DNA of 64,000 bases, from positions 31,100-95,099 of the forward strand of contig JAGVVL010000008.1 in the NCBI GenBank assembly GCA_018287875.1. The letters run 5' to 3'. Below the pieces are notes generated by a model. That model was given only the letters and a program-made list of their open reading frames with translations, had not been told where the DNA came from and did no database searches. The position numbers and the translations under genes were made by a program. Source of the DNA: Nigrospora sphaerica (taxonomy: Eukaryota > Ascomycota > Sordariomycetes > Amphisphaeriales > Apiosporaceae). Below, piece after piece: positions 43,544 through 53,977 of this stretch; the first letter of the stretch is position 1; every line of letters begins with the position of its first letter.

Positions 43544-45366
43544 ATGGCCAGGGAAACTATTAGTCAAAATTCATCAAGCTCAGCAGCGCCTGAGAGTCAA
43601 CCGAGAGTCGTACAGATGAAGGACCGGCTCGACATCAAGGATGCAGAGGACACGGGACCTTTGATCCACTCGCGATCTCCACAGGGGGAAGAAGACCATG
43701 CCAGCCTGGAATTGATCAAGCAGCTTGAAACTCCACCAATCAGCCAGGAACGGCTTGTTGCCGAGGTGAAGGGCATTTACGCAGGTCTTCGCATGGTTGA
43801 GTCCAAATGTGTTGAGGTTGCCAGTTCTCAGAGCACACAAGGCGATGCAGAGCTTAACAACGAACAGTGGCAAGCCCTTATTGCCCTTCACCGCACTCTG
43901 CTGCAGGAACACCATGACTTCCTTCTGGCGTCTCAGCACCCGTTCGCCAGCCCGGCCCTTCGAAGACTGGCCTCTAAATACAAAATGCTGGCCCGTATGT
44001 GGAGATATGGCATTCAATCGTTTCTGAAGCTCCTGTGGCGCCATTTGCCGGCGTCGCGAGAACACACGCTGACCTTTATTTATATGGCGTACTCTATGCT
44101 GGCTCTGCTGCACGAAACAGTGCCTGCTTTCCAGGGTACGTGGATGGAATGCTTGGGGATGTCGCGCGCTACAGGATGGCGATTGAGGACAAAGATATCC
44201 GGGACCGAGAGCTCTGGACGTTGGTCTCGCGTCAATGGTATTCCAAGGCCTCAGACAAAGAGCCGACGACGGGTCGTTTATACCATCACCTGGCCATCCT
44301 GTCTCGCCCTGATGCGCTGTGGCAGCTGTTTTATTACACGAAATCACTCTGCGTGGCTACCTTACAACCAAGCCCACGACTCCATCATGACGTTGTTCGA
44401 TCCTCTCCTGAGCGCTGCCGCCGACCAGCCATCCAGGAAGCTGTCTATCCATACGGCATTTGTGAAAGCAAATGGGATCCTGTTCAGTGGCAAGATGATG
44501 GAGGAATACGATTCCACCGTTGCCGAGTTCGTCGGCAGCTTAGACGACGACATCAGAAAAACCATAAGGTGGACGGAGCCAGGGTGCGTGGCGCCGTATC
44601 CCCCTGCATCAAGAGCCCAGACAAGCTGACCAAGACCAGGTATCTAATGGCCATCACGATCTGCATCTCGCTGCTGTCCTATTGCAAAGGTGACAACGCC
44701 CTCTACAGGACACTCCAGCCCCAGCGCACGGGCAAGGCGGCAGAGGCCGTGGATATCACTGAGGCGAGCGACCAGGGGGCGGAGAAACAGTTGGAGCATG
44801 CCCTCCATCTGGCCAGCGGCACGCACGAAAAGGTGTTCTGCTGCCTTGGGAACCTTGATATCCTTCCTTACGTCCATGTCGTTCTGGTCTTCCTGTCGCA
44901 CCTGAAATCATACCCTTCCGCCATGGACCACATCGACGGCGCCTTTCCATGGAAGTTGCTCAGTGAGCTTCTGAATTCACTCCTTCCATGCTACCATAAT
45001 TATGACAGGATCCACAGCGACGAGTTCCCACGTCCAGCGAAGGGATCACCACGCCCCCTCCCAGAAGACTTCGCCATGAGGGGCTTGCCTTGGGCCGAGA
45101 CATACTTTCCCTCCGATTGGTTCTCTGAACCAGTAGATTACGACGAACAGCATTTCGAGATGATGTCCATGATGGAGGAGCGCAGAGAGAGAGTCCTGTG
45201 GCTTGGTGTCTGCTTAGCCAAGCCCGGAATATGGATGGTGTACGACGAGACAAAGCATCAGTTTGGCGTAGCATACGGAAGGGAGGAGGGAATTGAGAGT
45301 ATAGAGGCCGCGCTGAAGGCAACTGTTATCGAGGAAAGCAAAGATGAGGTCGATATTGACGAATAG
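43544..45366 (+). CDS. Est1 DNA/RNA-binding-domain family protein
   Basis: The Est1/EBS1 fold is an array of TPR-like helices used by telomerase and mRNA-decay factors; fungi also have shorter stand-alone versions. The start at 43544 is MARETISQNSSSS. Family landmarks: ASKYKMLARMWRYGIQSFL, FIYMAYSMLALLHETVPAF, RYRMAIEDKDIRDRELW, WYSKASDKEPTTGRLYHHLA, QLFYYTKSLCVA, then FVKANGILFSG. A 56 bp intron (44584-44639, gtgcgt...gctgac...ccag) joins EPG to YLMAITICISLLSY. A G-run deficit at 44155-44158 shifts the frame, and a second shift of opposite sign lies near 44355. The end is acidic (SKDEVDIDE). Whether it acts at telomeres is not shown; the domain is also used elsewhere. Confidence 0.75.
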
Positions 45367-45908
45367 GGGGTATTCGGCACGCGAGGCACGTGTTTTTCAT
45401 TAGATGTTGAGACGGTGTCATAGGAGGTACAAAAATAGGGTTTTGAGGGTTGTGTTACATGAGGAATAATAGATCGTGAGAGTTAACACTCTAAGCACGG
45501 TTTTAATTTCTCTTTTTTCGTCTTGGTTCAATGCAGCGATTTCCTGCGTGTAGAGTAAGCCCATCATCTGCGGAGTGCACAGATCACAAGTCCGTGACGT
45601 GGCTAGCCGGGTTCCATGACAGGGAGGCAACGACCGCGGCCAAGACGAAAGTGACGGAGCCGGTGGAAAGCCCTGGGCTCGGCCGACCGTGAGAATATTA
45701 TGGTACAATATAGTTAGTTAAGGACCTAATGAGACACAACTTGGACCATGTGTGAGATACCATATAGCGCGCCCGCATGCGTGTTGAACCCTTTTCCACT
45801 TTTCCGTCATAGGGCGTCTCCGCAGGTGGCAGCCCCGGGTTGAGCTGGATGTCCACGCTGCACCCTACCATCGGTTCCCTTCATTCGGAGAAGGACTGCT
45901 TGGGGAGA
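45367..45908. other. Intergenic, no gene seen
   Basis: No recognised gene or repeat; small ORFs are not protein-like. Confidence 0.45.
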
Positions 45909-46117
45909 TGTTGCGCTAAGGCGACCCCTGAAGTAGAGATTCAGGGTCTACAGGTCACCTGACCTCACCAATCAGCGACTAGAGGGCTTGCAAGGGGTGC
46001 CCTCCACTCTCTACCTGTATTTAACCAGGTCTTCAGTCCGGGTCTCACTTAGAAGGCTCGGGGCGACTTCTACATTCCTTATCTGACCTATACCTCCGAT
46101 CTCCTGCAAGCGTGACA
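45909..46117 (-). repeat. Small solo LTR S4 (209 bp), inverted copy of S1
   Basis: The reverse complement begins TGTCACGC and ends GCGCAACA and matches S1 (12377-12587) throughout. It is joined directly to a LINE-A ORF1 fragment at 46118. The flanks (attgc against tctcc in element orientation) do not form a target duplication, so one side has been lost. Confidence 0.8.
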
Positions 46118-46640
46118 GCAATATATAGGGCCGTGACCTTCCTGGACGAGGTCTTAGCATTGCGAGGAGCTTGGCCTCCAGGACGTCGATAGGGCCGCCG
46201 GGCTGGTTCCGGAGTTGGACTTCTAGCTGCCCTTGGTTCGTCTCTATGGCCTCCTTGTTGATGCCATGGGCCACCACTAGGATCTTTCTCTTCTGGATAG
46301 AGGCGTTCTCTCCGAAGGCCTCGGTGGTCCAGGCCCGGTCAGTTTCCAGCTGTCGCTTCTCTTCTGCTGTCTTGCAGGTAATAGCATAGTCTCCGCTAGG
46401 AAGCTTCCGTGCGGCTATTACTGTTTCTCTGCCTGTTACTGCGTTGACTTTCCGCACGATCTCTTCGTAGGTGCGGCCTTCAGTTCCTGCGGCCTTGACT
46501 GTTACCTCCCGTTCGTGTCGAGGAGGCAGAGTCTTGGCTACCTGGGGGGCCCTAGGCGCTGTGGCGGCGGTAAGGGCAGTAGCGGCTGCAGCGTACGTCT
46601 TAGGAGCTTTAATTTCCTTATTGTCGCACTTCAGGGGACG
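46118..46640 (-). pseudogene. LINE-A ORF1 fragment, diverged subfamily
   Basis: On the minus strand: KAPKTYAAAATALTAATAP, EGRTYEEIVRKVNAVTGRE, LPSGDYAITCKTAEEK and HGINKEAIETNQGQL match LINE-A ORF1 with more differences than between copies 1 and 2. It ends at the S4 LTR within what would be the VTTLYIAV segment. Fragment only. Confidence 0.85.
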
Positions 46641-46830
46641 TGAGGAACGAGATTCTAGTTGTTCTATTAGGAAAAACAAAGGAAAACTATCTGAGGATCC
46701 AGACGTAGATATAGTAGTTCCGTAGCCTGCCTGACAGGCTAGGCTCTTGAGCTTACATAAAGTCACGTGACCTGGTAGGCTTGTTAGTGACAATAGGCTC
46801 GTCTCGCGACAACTTCCTAGTTAGGATGGA

Positions 46831-47174
46831 AGGTCACGTGATGGATATGAGGATCGCAAGCTATCCAGGCTATCCACAGCGGTGGATATGTTGGATCGCC
46901 AGCTATCCAACATATCCACGGAATCAGGAAGGAATGACTTGGTATATAAGTCAGAAGGATTTCCTACATAGACAGTCATTACCTCAGTGATCAATCTAAG
47001 CATCTATCTCACCATAGATGGGCCTACAGCCTAACGACACTATCGTGAACTCAGTTACCCAGCACCCTCAGCATTCAGTTACCCAGCGACCAGTGTTCAA
47101 GCAGAAGATGCTCTCTGTCTCTGATTAGTACAAACCCTACGGCCCGCAATACCATAGGTATAGCGTTTGTTACA
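46831..47174 (+). repeat. Partial solo LTR L3 (3' part)
   Basis: Shares with L1 and L2 the ggtcacgtga box, the TATA segment gacttggtatataagtc and the terminal gcgtttgttaca. The TGTTACGACCCC start is absent. Contains a clear inverted repeat GGATATGTTGGAT / ATCCAACATATCC at about 46884-46917. Confidence 0.75.
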
Positions 47175-47819
47175 TGACGGCACCGGCTTGTAGGGTATTT
47201 ACCGTCTTGAATACAATACCATACAGCAACACATGTAGGCTACGTGGCACGCAATATCGTCGTTTTTCAAACATGCTAGTTATCTGATTATTATAACTAT
47301 TTATGTAACTAGGCTATGACATTAATATCACACTTAGTCAATTACCACAAGACAACGCTTGCAGCGACGAAGCGAGCCGGAAATAAAGTGAGAAACCTAA
47401 CCACATCGTCGTACCATGAAAAAAGGAAGAACGGACCAATGCCTAAGGAATTTCTGTGACCTTCTACTATCGCGTGGATGAACAACATAATATTTATATG
47501 CTGCTCATTCCCAGCTAGGCCTTTAGTAGCCGCATTTCCTCCCTGGATCTTCAACCTTTTTGGGTTCACTTGTGTTCATCTTAGTGCTTGGTCTTCGTGA
47601 AGCATGTGTTATATCTAGTTCTTTACATTTACAAACCCTGTAACAAGCATGTTGCCAGAAGTGCTGGATAGCAATGGAATAAACCGAGCTGACCAAACCA
47701 AATCACCTATTCCACAATTAGTATAGGGTTTTGGGCATGGTAGAAACGGATGTGTTTCATCTAATTACATAGAAGGAGTGAAAACCATGCCAACGGAACA
47801 GGCCACCTGAGAAACAGAG
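47175..47819. other. Intergenic between two LTRs, no gene seen
   Basis: AT-rich; no recognised feature. Confidence 0.4.
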
Positions 47820-48365
47820 TGTTACGACCCCAAGGACCCAAGCCAAGAAAGGTGACTAAGGCCCCACACCAGCCACCAGCGAACCTCACCAGCCACAAGG
47901 TGGATCGGCACGAAGGGACAATAGGAAGAATTCCCTTGGCCTAGGAAGGGAACATTCCCCTAGGCAAGGAAACTTTCCTCTTTGGGAAGCACGGGAGGTC
48001 ACGTGATGGATCCTGGGATCTGGTCGAAAGCCAGAGAGCCGAGCTCGATGGGATCTCGCGAGATCCGCGAGATCCAAGGCATCAGTAAGGGAATGACTTG
48101 GTATATAAGTCCGAAGGATTTTTTACATAGACAATCATTACCTCAGTGATCAATCTAAGTATCTATCTCACCCATAGATAGGCATCATTGCCTAACGATC
48201 TATTGTGTTACCCCGGCAGCACACTTCCGCATTACACCCTCGTATCTCAGTTACACCGACCGACCCTTGGTCAACTACCCAACAGTGTTCAAGTCAGACG
48301 CTCTCTGGTCTGTTCTTAAGCATGAAACCTACGTACCGCAATACTTGAGTATAGCATTCGTTACA
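47820..48365 (+). repeat. Solo LTR L2 (546 bp), near-perfect TSD
   Basis: Begins TGTTACGACCCC, ends CGTTACA. Flanks are CAGAG (47815-47819) and TAGAG (48366-48370), a 4/5 match where the difference is C to T. Same TATA segment and aggtcacgtga box as L1. Confidence 0.85.
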
Positions 48366-48724
48366 TAGAGGCAACAAGGATTGAATGAAGGGCTAACGCG
48401 TCGCACGGTAGCCAACTGCAGCAAGACTAACCGGACAGTCTCTACATTAGCAGCGAGGCATGCACTCCATGGCACAGGAAACCATAAAACCTTAAGGCAA
48501 CTACGGCATGAAATCGTATCCCACCCATAACTCAGAAAAGCAGGTTAGAATGGGCACTGGCAGAAATGGCATGATTGCGCAATATCCCAGAGACCGATAT
48601 CCTAGCATAGTAGAGTACGCATATGGCCTGGTCCATTTCTGGGCTTGTAAGGTCACACAGGTCTGGTGCGGTCCGTAGTGAGCTCTGGTCACTCCGAGCA
48701 GTTCGTTTGACAAACCTCGTACTC

Positions 48725-49277
48725 TGCTATATAACAAAACTGGATTCCTACGTGCACAGCAAGGGGACAAACTCTCCGCTCAGGCCACGCCTAGTCTTGG
48801 AATACTGTGTTCCTTGAACACTGACCAACTGTGTCATCATTTCCCCTGACAGGCTTGGCAGGTACCTATCATCAACATTTGTGCATCCCAGGGTTGGCCG
48901 CCTTTGTCAGCCAACACCCTCCTGCAAAGCTGCAATCCATTTCTAGCATCGTCCATTTTCGGGTTATGTCTATTACGCGTCCTGATTGGCTTCTCTACCT
49001 TGTTCCACATTCCAGTGAAAATTTTACATTCCAATGGCGCTCTACATTCCAATAAGGATGACTCACGCAGGATCCTCTTGCGCACACCGCTCTGTCTGCC
49101 GCCAAGGGTTTGTCGGGTTGCTGGTGACAAATGCTTGCCAATACTTCCAGGGGGACTTTGTGGCACACTTGACCAGCACTGAAGGAATGCAGTATACGAT
49201 CCAAGAATAGGCATGGATCGAGCGGAGAATTCATCCCCTTGCTGTGCACGTAGGAGTCCGATTTCCACACTATAAGT
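48725..49277. repeat. MITE-A copy 1 (~550 bp, long terminal inverted repeats)
   Basis: The left end (tcctacgtgcacagcaagggg) is the reverse complement of the right end (ccccttgctgtgcacgtagga), and the similarity extends about 100 bases inward. The centre has several acattcca(a/g)tg units. No ORF. Copies 2 and 3 share the structure. Ends are approximate. Confidence 0.75.
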
Positions 49278-49872
49278 CTCATTCCCGCAGGAGACCAACT
49301 GCCATGCAGTAACACTATAGTTCGATCCCATGATCCGGCTCGGTGGCCCGATTCATAGATCCGCTTGGATCATATAATCTTGGTCATGATCCAATCACGT
49401 GACCTGATCACTCGTTGTGGTGTTCCTCGTGGCGGTGCGCGAGACCCTTGAGGTCCTTGTCTTTCTTGCTCTCTTCCTGCTTGGCTGCATGTACTCTGGG
49501 TCCCATCCATACCGCTTGGCTGGCGGGGTTTCATAACAAAACAGTGTGCATCAAAAACTGTCTGATAACAACAGTCTCTGTGGCATATTGGCAAGTGGTA
49601 GTGGAAAGATGAGATATTGATTTTGGGTGCAAGAATCTGCTTCATCATGCAATACAATGCTATCATCTATTTTCAAAATACCTACATATACAGGTATGTC
49701 TTTAATAGAACCTGTGAAAAAAGAACCGTTTCAAAGCAGGTTGCGGTGTTACAAGTAGCCACGTAGATAGAGGGGATCGATGAGAGCCGTTTACTTCCAA
49801 TAGCGCTATCTTCTTTCTTAGCAAAACTGGTCCACGGATTCCGCTAGAGTCAAGCGACCGCACACTGGAATC

Positions 49873-50507
49873 TCAATTGTCGTAGTCATCCCGTGCCTTT
49901 CGGAGAAGCAAAAAGTCGTACACTAAGTACGCAGCAGCAGAGAATAAGAGGCAAAAACAAATCACCGATAAAGACAGCACTGCCATGATTGACCATTGCC
50001 CGCCTTGTACCGTGTAAATGTTGATCAATGAAGTGATGAGTCCTAAGAATGAGTTGCTGGCTAGAGGTCTGATCAGGCATCGTTAGCTCGCTCACCTACA
50101 CATTTTGATGGCGGATACCTACATGATGAGCCGTCGGAGAATCCAAACATAATTGTTCCTGCATTGCCACCAGAGGTAGGATAACATCATAGCCGAAACT
50201 ATACACAAGACTGAAGCAATAGACAGGAGCGGCGGATTTTCTACAACCCGGATTACCGAGTGGCCGAAGTTGCCAGCTCCTTCTACTAGTCCAGAACGAG
50301 CCAGCGATGTGAAGGTCGAAGGCAAGACAAGATAGCCCGCCAAAGAAGCCAACTAAAAATGCTTGCCATCAGAGTGAATTTTAATGGGATTCGCTGGTCA
50401 CAGTCAATTAACATCCTTTCATAGCGAGAAAGAATGTGGTGTTGAGCATGATCAGCCTCGAATGCATCACAGTCTAAATTTCCCATGGTTGTATTGCTAG
50501 AAGTCAT
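49873..50507 (-). CDS. Fungal integral membrane protein, about four TM segments
   Basis: The start at 50507 gives MTSSNTTMGNLDCDAFEADH, a soluble N-terminus, then TM-like segments: FTLMASIFSWLL, GYLVLPSTFTSL, PLLSIASVLCIVSAMMLSYL and, after an intron (50069-50122, gtaggt...gctaac...atcag), NSFLGLITSLINIYTVQGGQ and VLSLSVICFCLLFSAAAYLV. It ends DFLLLRKARDDYDN at stop 49873. The T run 50342-50344 is one base short of a continuous frame. The architecture resembles fungal proteins of unknown function with a FPSTFTSL loop; I know no established activity. Flanked by MITE-A copies on both sides. Confidence 0.7.
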
Positions 50508-50644
50508 AGCGGGTATACTCTCACCGTATGGGATGAGTTGAAGCGTTCGATCTTTTAAATTATGCGTGGAAATATCATTTACGGTGTGAAGTCCAATTCA
50601 GCAACTTTAAAGCTTCTTGCGTAGAATTTCAGAAGCTACATATA

Positions 50645-51192
50645 AAGTAGGTATGTAACGAAATCGGACTCCTATGTGCACAACAAGGGGATAAACTCAC
50701 CGCTCGGTTCATGTCTATTTTTGGATCGTATACTGTGTTCCTTGAACCTTGACCAAGTGTGTCAACATGTCCCCTGTATGGTTTGCTAGGTGCGCGTCAT
50801 CATCATTTGTGTATCCGGGGTTGGCCGCCTTCGTCAGTGAAGTATACTTCATTTTGGGCCTCCGTTCATTTTCGGACTATGTCGTTATGGGTCTTGATTG
50901 GCCTTTTACAGTTTTCCACATTCCAGTGAAAACTCCACATTCCGGTCATGGTTCTACATTCCAATGAAAATGACTCACAGGTAGGGTCCTTTCTGTACTT
51001 CCGCTCTGCCTGTCGCCAGGGGCCTGTCGGTTTGCGGATGACAGATGCTTGCTAAGACTTCCACGGTGACTTGATGACACCGTTGACCATTGTTGGGGAA
51101 CACAGTACACGATCCCAAAAGAGGCATGGGCCGAGCAAAGAGTTAGCCCCCTCGATGTGTATATAGGAGTCCGATCTCGGTACCGATTGTAT
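50645..51192. repeat. MITE-A copy 2 (~548 bp)
   Basis: Left end gtaacgaaatcggactcctatgtg; the right end tatataggagtccgatctcg is its inverted partner. Same interior with acattcca(a/g)tg units as copies 1 and 3. Ends approximate. Confidence 0.75.
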
Positions 51193-51690
51193 AACATCTC
51201 CCCGCGAACGCGGCGTCTATATTGATGTGATATTGACGACCTGCACTAACTAGGGCCGCTACGATGGGTACCAAAACATGTCCGAGAAGATGGAATGCAA
51301 GCGACCAAAAGTAAAGAATATCATGAAGGGAAGAATATGAAGCCGCGGTAGTATTCGTCATAGAATGATTGTACCCCTGCAACCCATAGGATGATGGGGC
51401 CTACTTTCAGTCGCTACCTGGCTGCTTACAACACTACAGATCTAGCCTGGTACCACTATTAATGATGCTGACAGTTGCGCCAGGAGTGACTTGGTCATAC
51501 AAGTTGCAAGCATACCCGGGGACAACATTATAGGAGCAAAAGGAGGGAATTTCTCGATCGGAGAATCTGTGCACACGTCACGCACATAATAATGCGCTTT
51601 CATCATCCACCGTGCGAGGTCGGGCTGAAGAGTCATGCTTCGTCGAGGGATTCTTAGAACCCATGACGAATTGTATCTGACCAATCATGA
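51193..51690 (-). other. Possible membrane-protein gene fragments, not resolved
   Basis: Two minus-strand frames look protein-like: one ending near 51200 with a hydrophobic segment (LAFHLLGHVLVPIVAALVSA), and one at 51442-51684 (MVRYNSSWVLRIPRRSMTLQ). I could not join them convincingly and recognise no family. They may be exons or relics of one gene cut by MITE-A copy 2. Confidence 0.25.
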
Positions 51691-51883
51691 TTTGAAGCTG
51701 CTTCTCGCTTCCCATCCTCATTCAGAGTTGATGGATGGTCGGCAAGGTGGCTAGAAAGTAGAGTTGAATGGTATTTCTGTTATGAGTATATCTAACTAAT
51801 CCATAGTCGCCTGTGTGCATTCCGCCACGGGAATAAAATGATGATCGCCAAGATAGTGCAATAGATGGTCGAAATGGTCGTCG

Positions 51884-52222
51884 CTATGACTGCCGGTCAC
51901 CACCAACCGCTTGCTCAGCCACTGCCTTATCTTTGATGCCTTTCTCAGATATTCTCATGTTCCTGTGGTGCGTATAATCTTCCGGTGTTCTTGTAGTAGG
52001 TAGTGGATATGACCTTGATACTTCATCTCGGGTTGGGGGCCACGACGTCTGGTGGTTTGAAGTATACTCCAGGAATTTGCCAGAGCGCCGGATCAAAACA
52101 TAAACGTCGGCACCGTATGTGCCTCGGATTTTGTCGCAGCGACCCATAACGTTGGTGCATGTTTTCTTGAAGTTTTCGTTGCTCCGATCACGTTTCTTAG
52201 AAGTCTTCCTGATGCCGTTCAT
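51884..52222 (-). CDS. Short MADS-box-like (SRF-type) protein
   Basis: A 112-residue frame. The first half resembles the DNA-binding half of MADS domains: a basic region (RKTSKKRDRSNENFKKTC), a helix-like NVMGRCDKIRGTYGADVYVL and a beta strand with a G-x-F turn (IRRSGKFLEYTSN), followed by WPPTRDEV. Many ascomycete genomes encode such truncated SRF-like proteins, often poorly characterised. It lacks the K-box or activation region of full regulators. It lies between MITE-A copies 2 and 3. Assignment rests on pattern memory only. Confidence 0.5.
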   Translation of the reverse strand: MNGIRKTSKKRDRSNENFKKTCTNVMGRCDKIRGTYGADVYVLIRRSGKFLEYTSNHQTSWPPTRDEVSRSYPLPTTRTPEDYTHHRNMRISEKGIKDKAVAEQAVGGDRQS

Positions 52223-52567
52223 GTTTCGTAAAATGGGAAACTCAATGTGTCATAGTGACACGATATTGATGTAGATTGAGACAGTGAAGCCCCAGGCCCA
52301 CAGAGAAGTCCCAGGTGACTCTTTGTAAGTATATTTGAACGTAGGCAGGCTCGCAAAGTGCGGCAATATATAACCAATCTTTGGACTTTCTGATGCCGTC
52401 CGCGCCACCCCACAGTCATCATGCTTTGTGTTGCTGTATGGATGTTCAGCTTTCATGGCTACGTGGTTTCTAGACCCGTATAGTTGCAAGGGAGATGGAT
52501 GTGGACTCTAGGGGGGATGGCAAATTGATGCATCAAAATCCATCCTGCTAATGCACTGAAACCTACG

Positions 52568-53429
52568 GTGAAGCTCAAGTTCAGCGTCCGGCTTCTAGAA
52601 CCAAAGTTTCTGGAGCTGAGGGTAAAAGTGTACAGTAGGTAACGAAATCAGACTCCTATGTACGCAGGAAAAGGACAAACTCTCCGCTCGAGCCATGCCT
52701 ATTTTTGGATCGTATACTGTGTTTCTTGAGCCTTGGCCGACTGCGCCATCAAGTTCCCTGTCAGGCTTGGGGGTACTTATCATCATCATTTGTGGATTCG
52801 TGGTTGGCCTCCTTCGGCAGTCGACACCCTCCTGGAAAGTTACAATCCATTTTTGGGCTTTGTCCGAAAACGGACTATCTCCATTATGGATCCTGACTGG
52901 CTTTCCAGAGTCTTCCACATTCCAGTGATAGTTTTACATTCCAGTGCTTGGTTCACATTCCAATGAAGATGACTCACACGTAGGATCATCTTGTGCCAAA
53001 CCTTTCAGGGGCACTTGATGACACAGTCGGCCAGTGTCCAGAGAATACAGTATACGATCCAAAAATAGGTATGGCCCGAGCGGAGACTCTGTTTTCTTCC
53101 TACGTACATAGGGGTCCGTTTTTGTTATCTACTGTAGTACCTGCATAATAAGAGCTGGGGCATTGGAAGTACCTTTCATTAGCCTTAGCAGCATTTGGAT
53201 GAAGCACCGCCATAATATGCCGCTAACATTCTGGAAAAGATGTGTAGATGCGGATTCCCTTTAGCTCCAAACTGGATGCTTCTATTTCGTTTGAATAGAG
53301 TCAAATACCTTTCTCGTTGACTGAAAGTACCTCATTGGCTCTACTTCCCACTGTAGGGCTATTACCCCACTCTACCATCAGCTCCAAAATGCTGATGATA
53401 GAAAGCGGACGATGAACCTGAACTTCACT
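52568..53429. repeat. MITE-B copy 1, interrupted by MITE-A copy 3
   Basis: Left terminus gtgaagctcaagttcagcg and right terminus gatgaacctgaacttcac are inverted partners. Removing 52633-53134 leaves an element collinear with the inverted copy at 55920-56283 (shared gagctggggcattggaag and ctttcattagccttagcag blocks). No ORF. Confidence 0.8.
52633..53134. repeat. MITE-A copy 3 (502 bp) inserted at TA inside MITE-B
   Basis: Terminal repeats cagtaggtaacgaaatc / ...gttatctactg, flanked by TA at 52631-52632 and 53135-53136. The uninterrupted MITE-B copy shows the empty site (gtaaaagtgcagtacctg in reverse complement near 56210). TA duplication and CAGT ends point to a Tc1/mariner-type source. Confidence 0.85.
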
Positions 53430-53911
53430 ATAATAAGCGCTACACTCCACCCCAATGCTCTTTAGAAGTCAGATGCGTAACCGCTTTGTGGTAAGGGTCA
53501 AATATGAATTATTTCTTTAAAAGCACTGCATTGCAGCTGTACGTACTTTACCTACGCGGTACTTTACCGATGCCAAGGAACGCTAAAATACCCCGTGCAT
53601 AGGATATGAAAGAGTAAATCAGAGTACACTGATTTCGCGGATGGCGGTACGAATGAATCCGCCATCTTCGACTAAGCTCAACAGTAGTTACGTAGCTATC
53701 AGCCTCAATCCCACAAGATTCCAGGCAATTTTATAGGGTCGGGACCCGGGTAAAATCCCCCGAGGCAACTTCCCGGTCGCCCGTGGTTTAAATACAGACA
53801 AGAGAGTCGTGTCCGGCTATTTTCTGTCCTGTAGGTACATTTTCCAATCTCGGCTGAACAATAGGCTTCCAACCCAGTCATTGTCTTGCCTTCAGGGCGC
53901 GCTCCTACTTC
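53430..53911. other. Intergenic, no gene seen
   Basis: No repeat or protein-like ORF recognised; the probable promoter of the following hypothetical gene. Confidence 0.4.
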
Positions 53912-53977
53912 ATGATCCCGATCTTGCCCAAAGGAATGCAACCAAGGACAAGCCAAGACCTACATCAGTCAGTCACG

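Noticed and set aside
47342..47569. Minus-strand 75-codon ORF as a gene
   Set aside because: Isolated, AT-rich surroundings, no homology recognised, and between LTR copies.
48837..49331. 164-codon minus-strand ORF within MITE-A copy 1
   Set aside because: It spans terminal inverted repeats and is not conserved as an ORF in copies 2 and 3.
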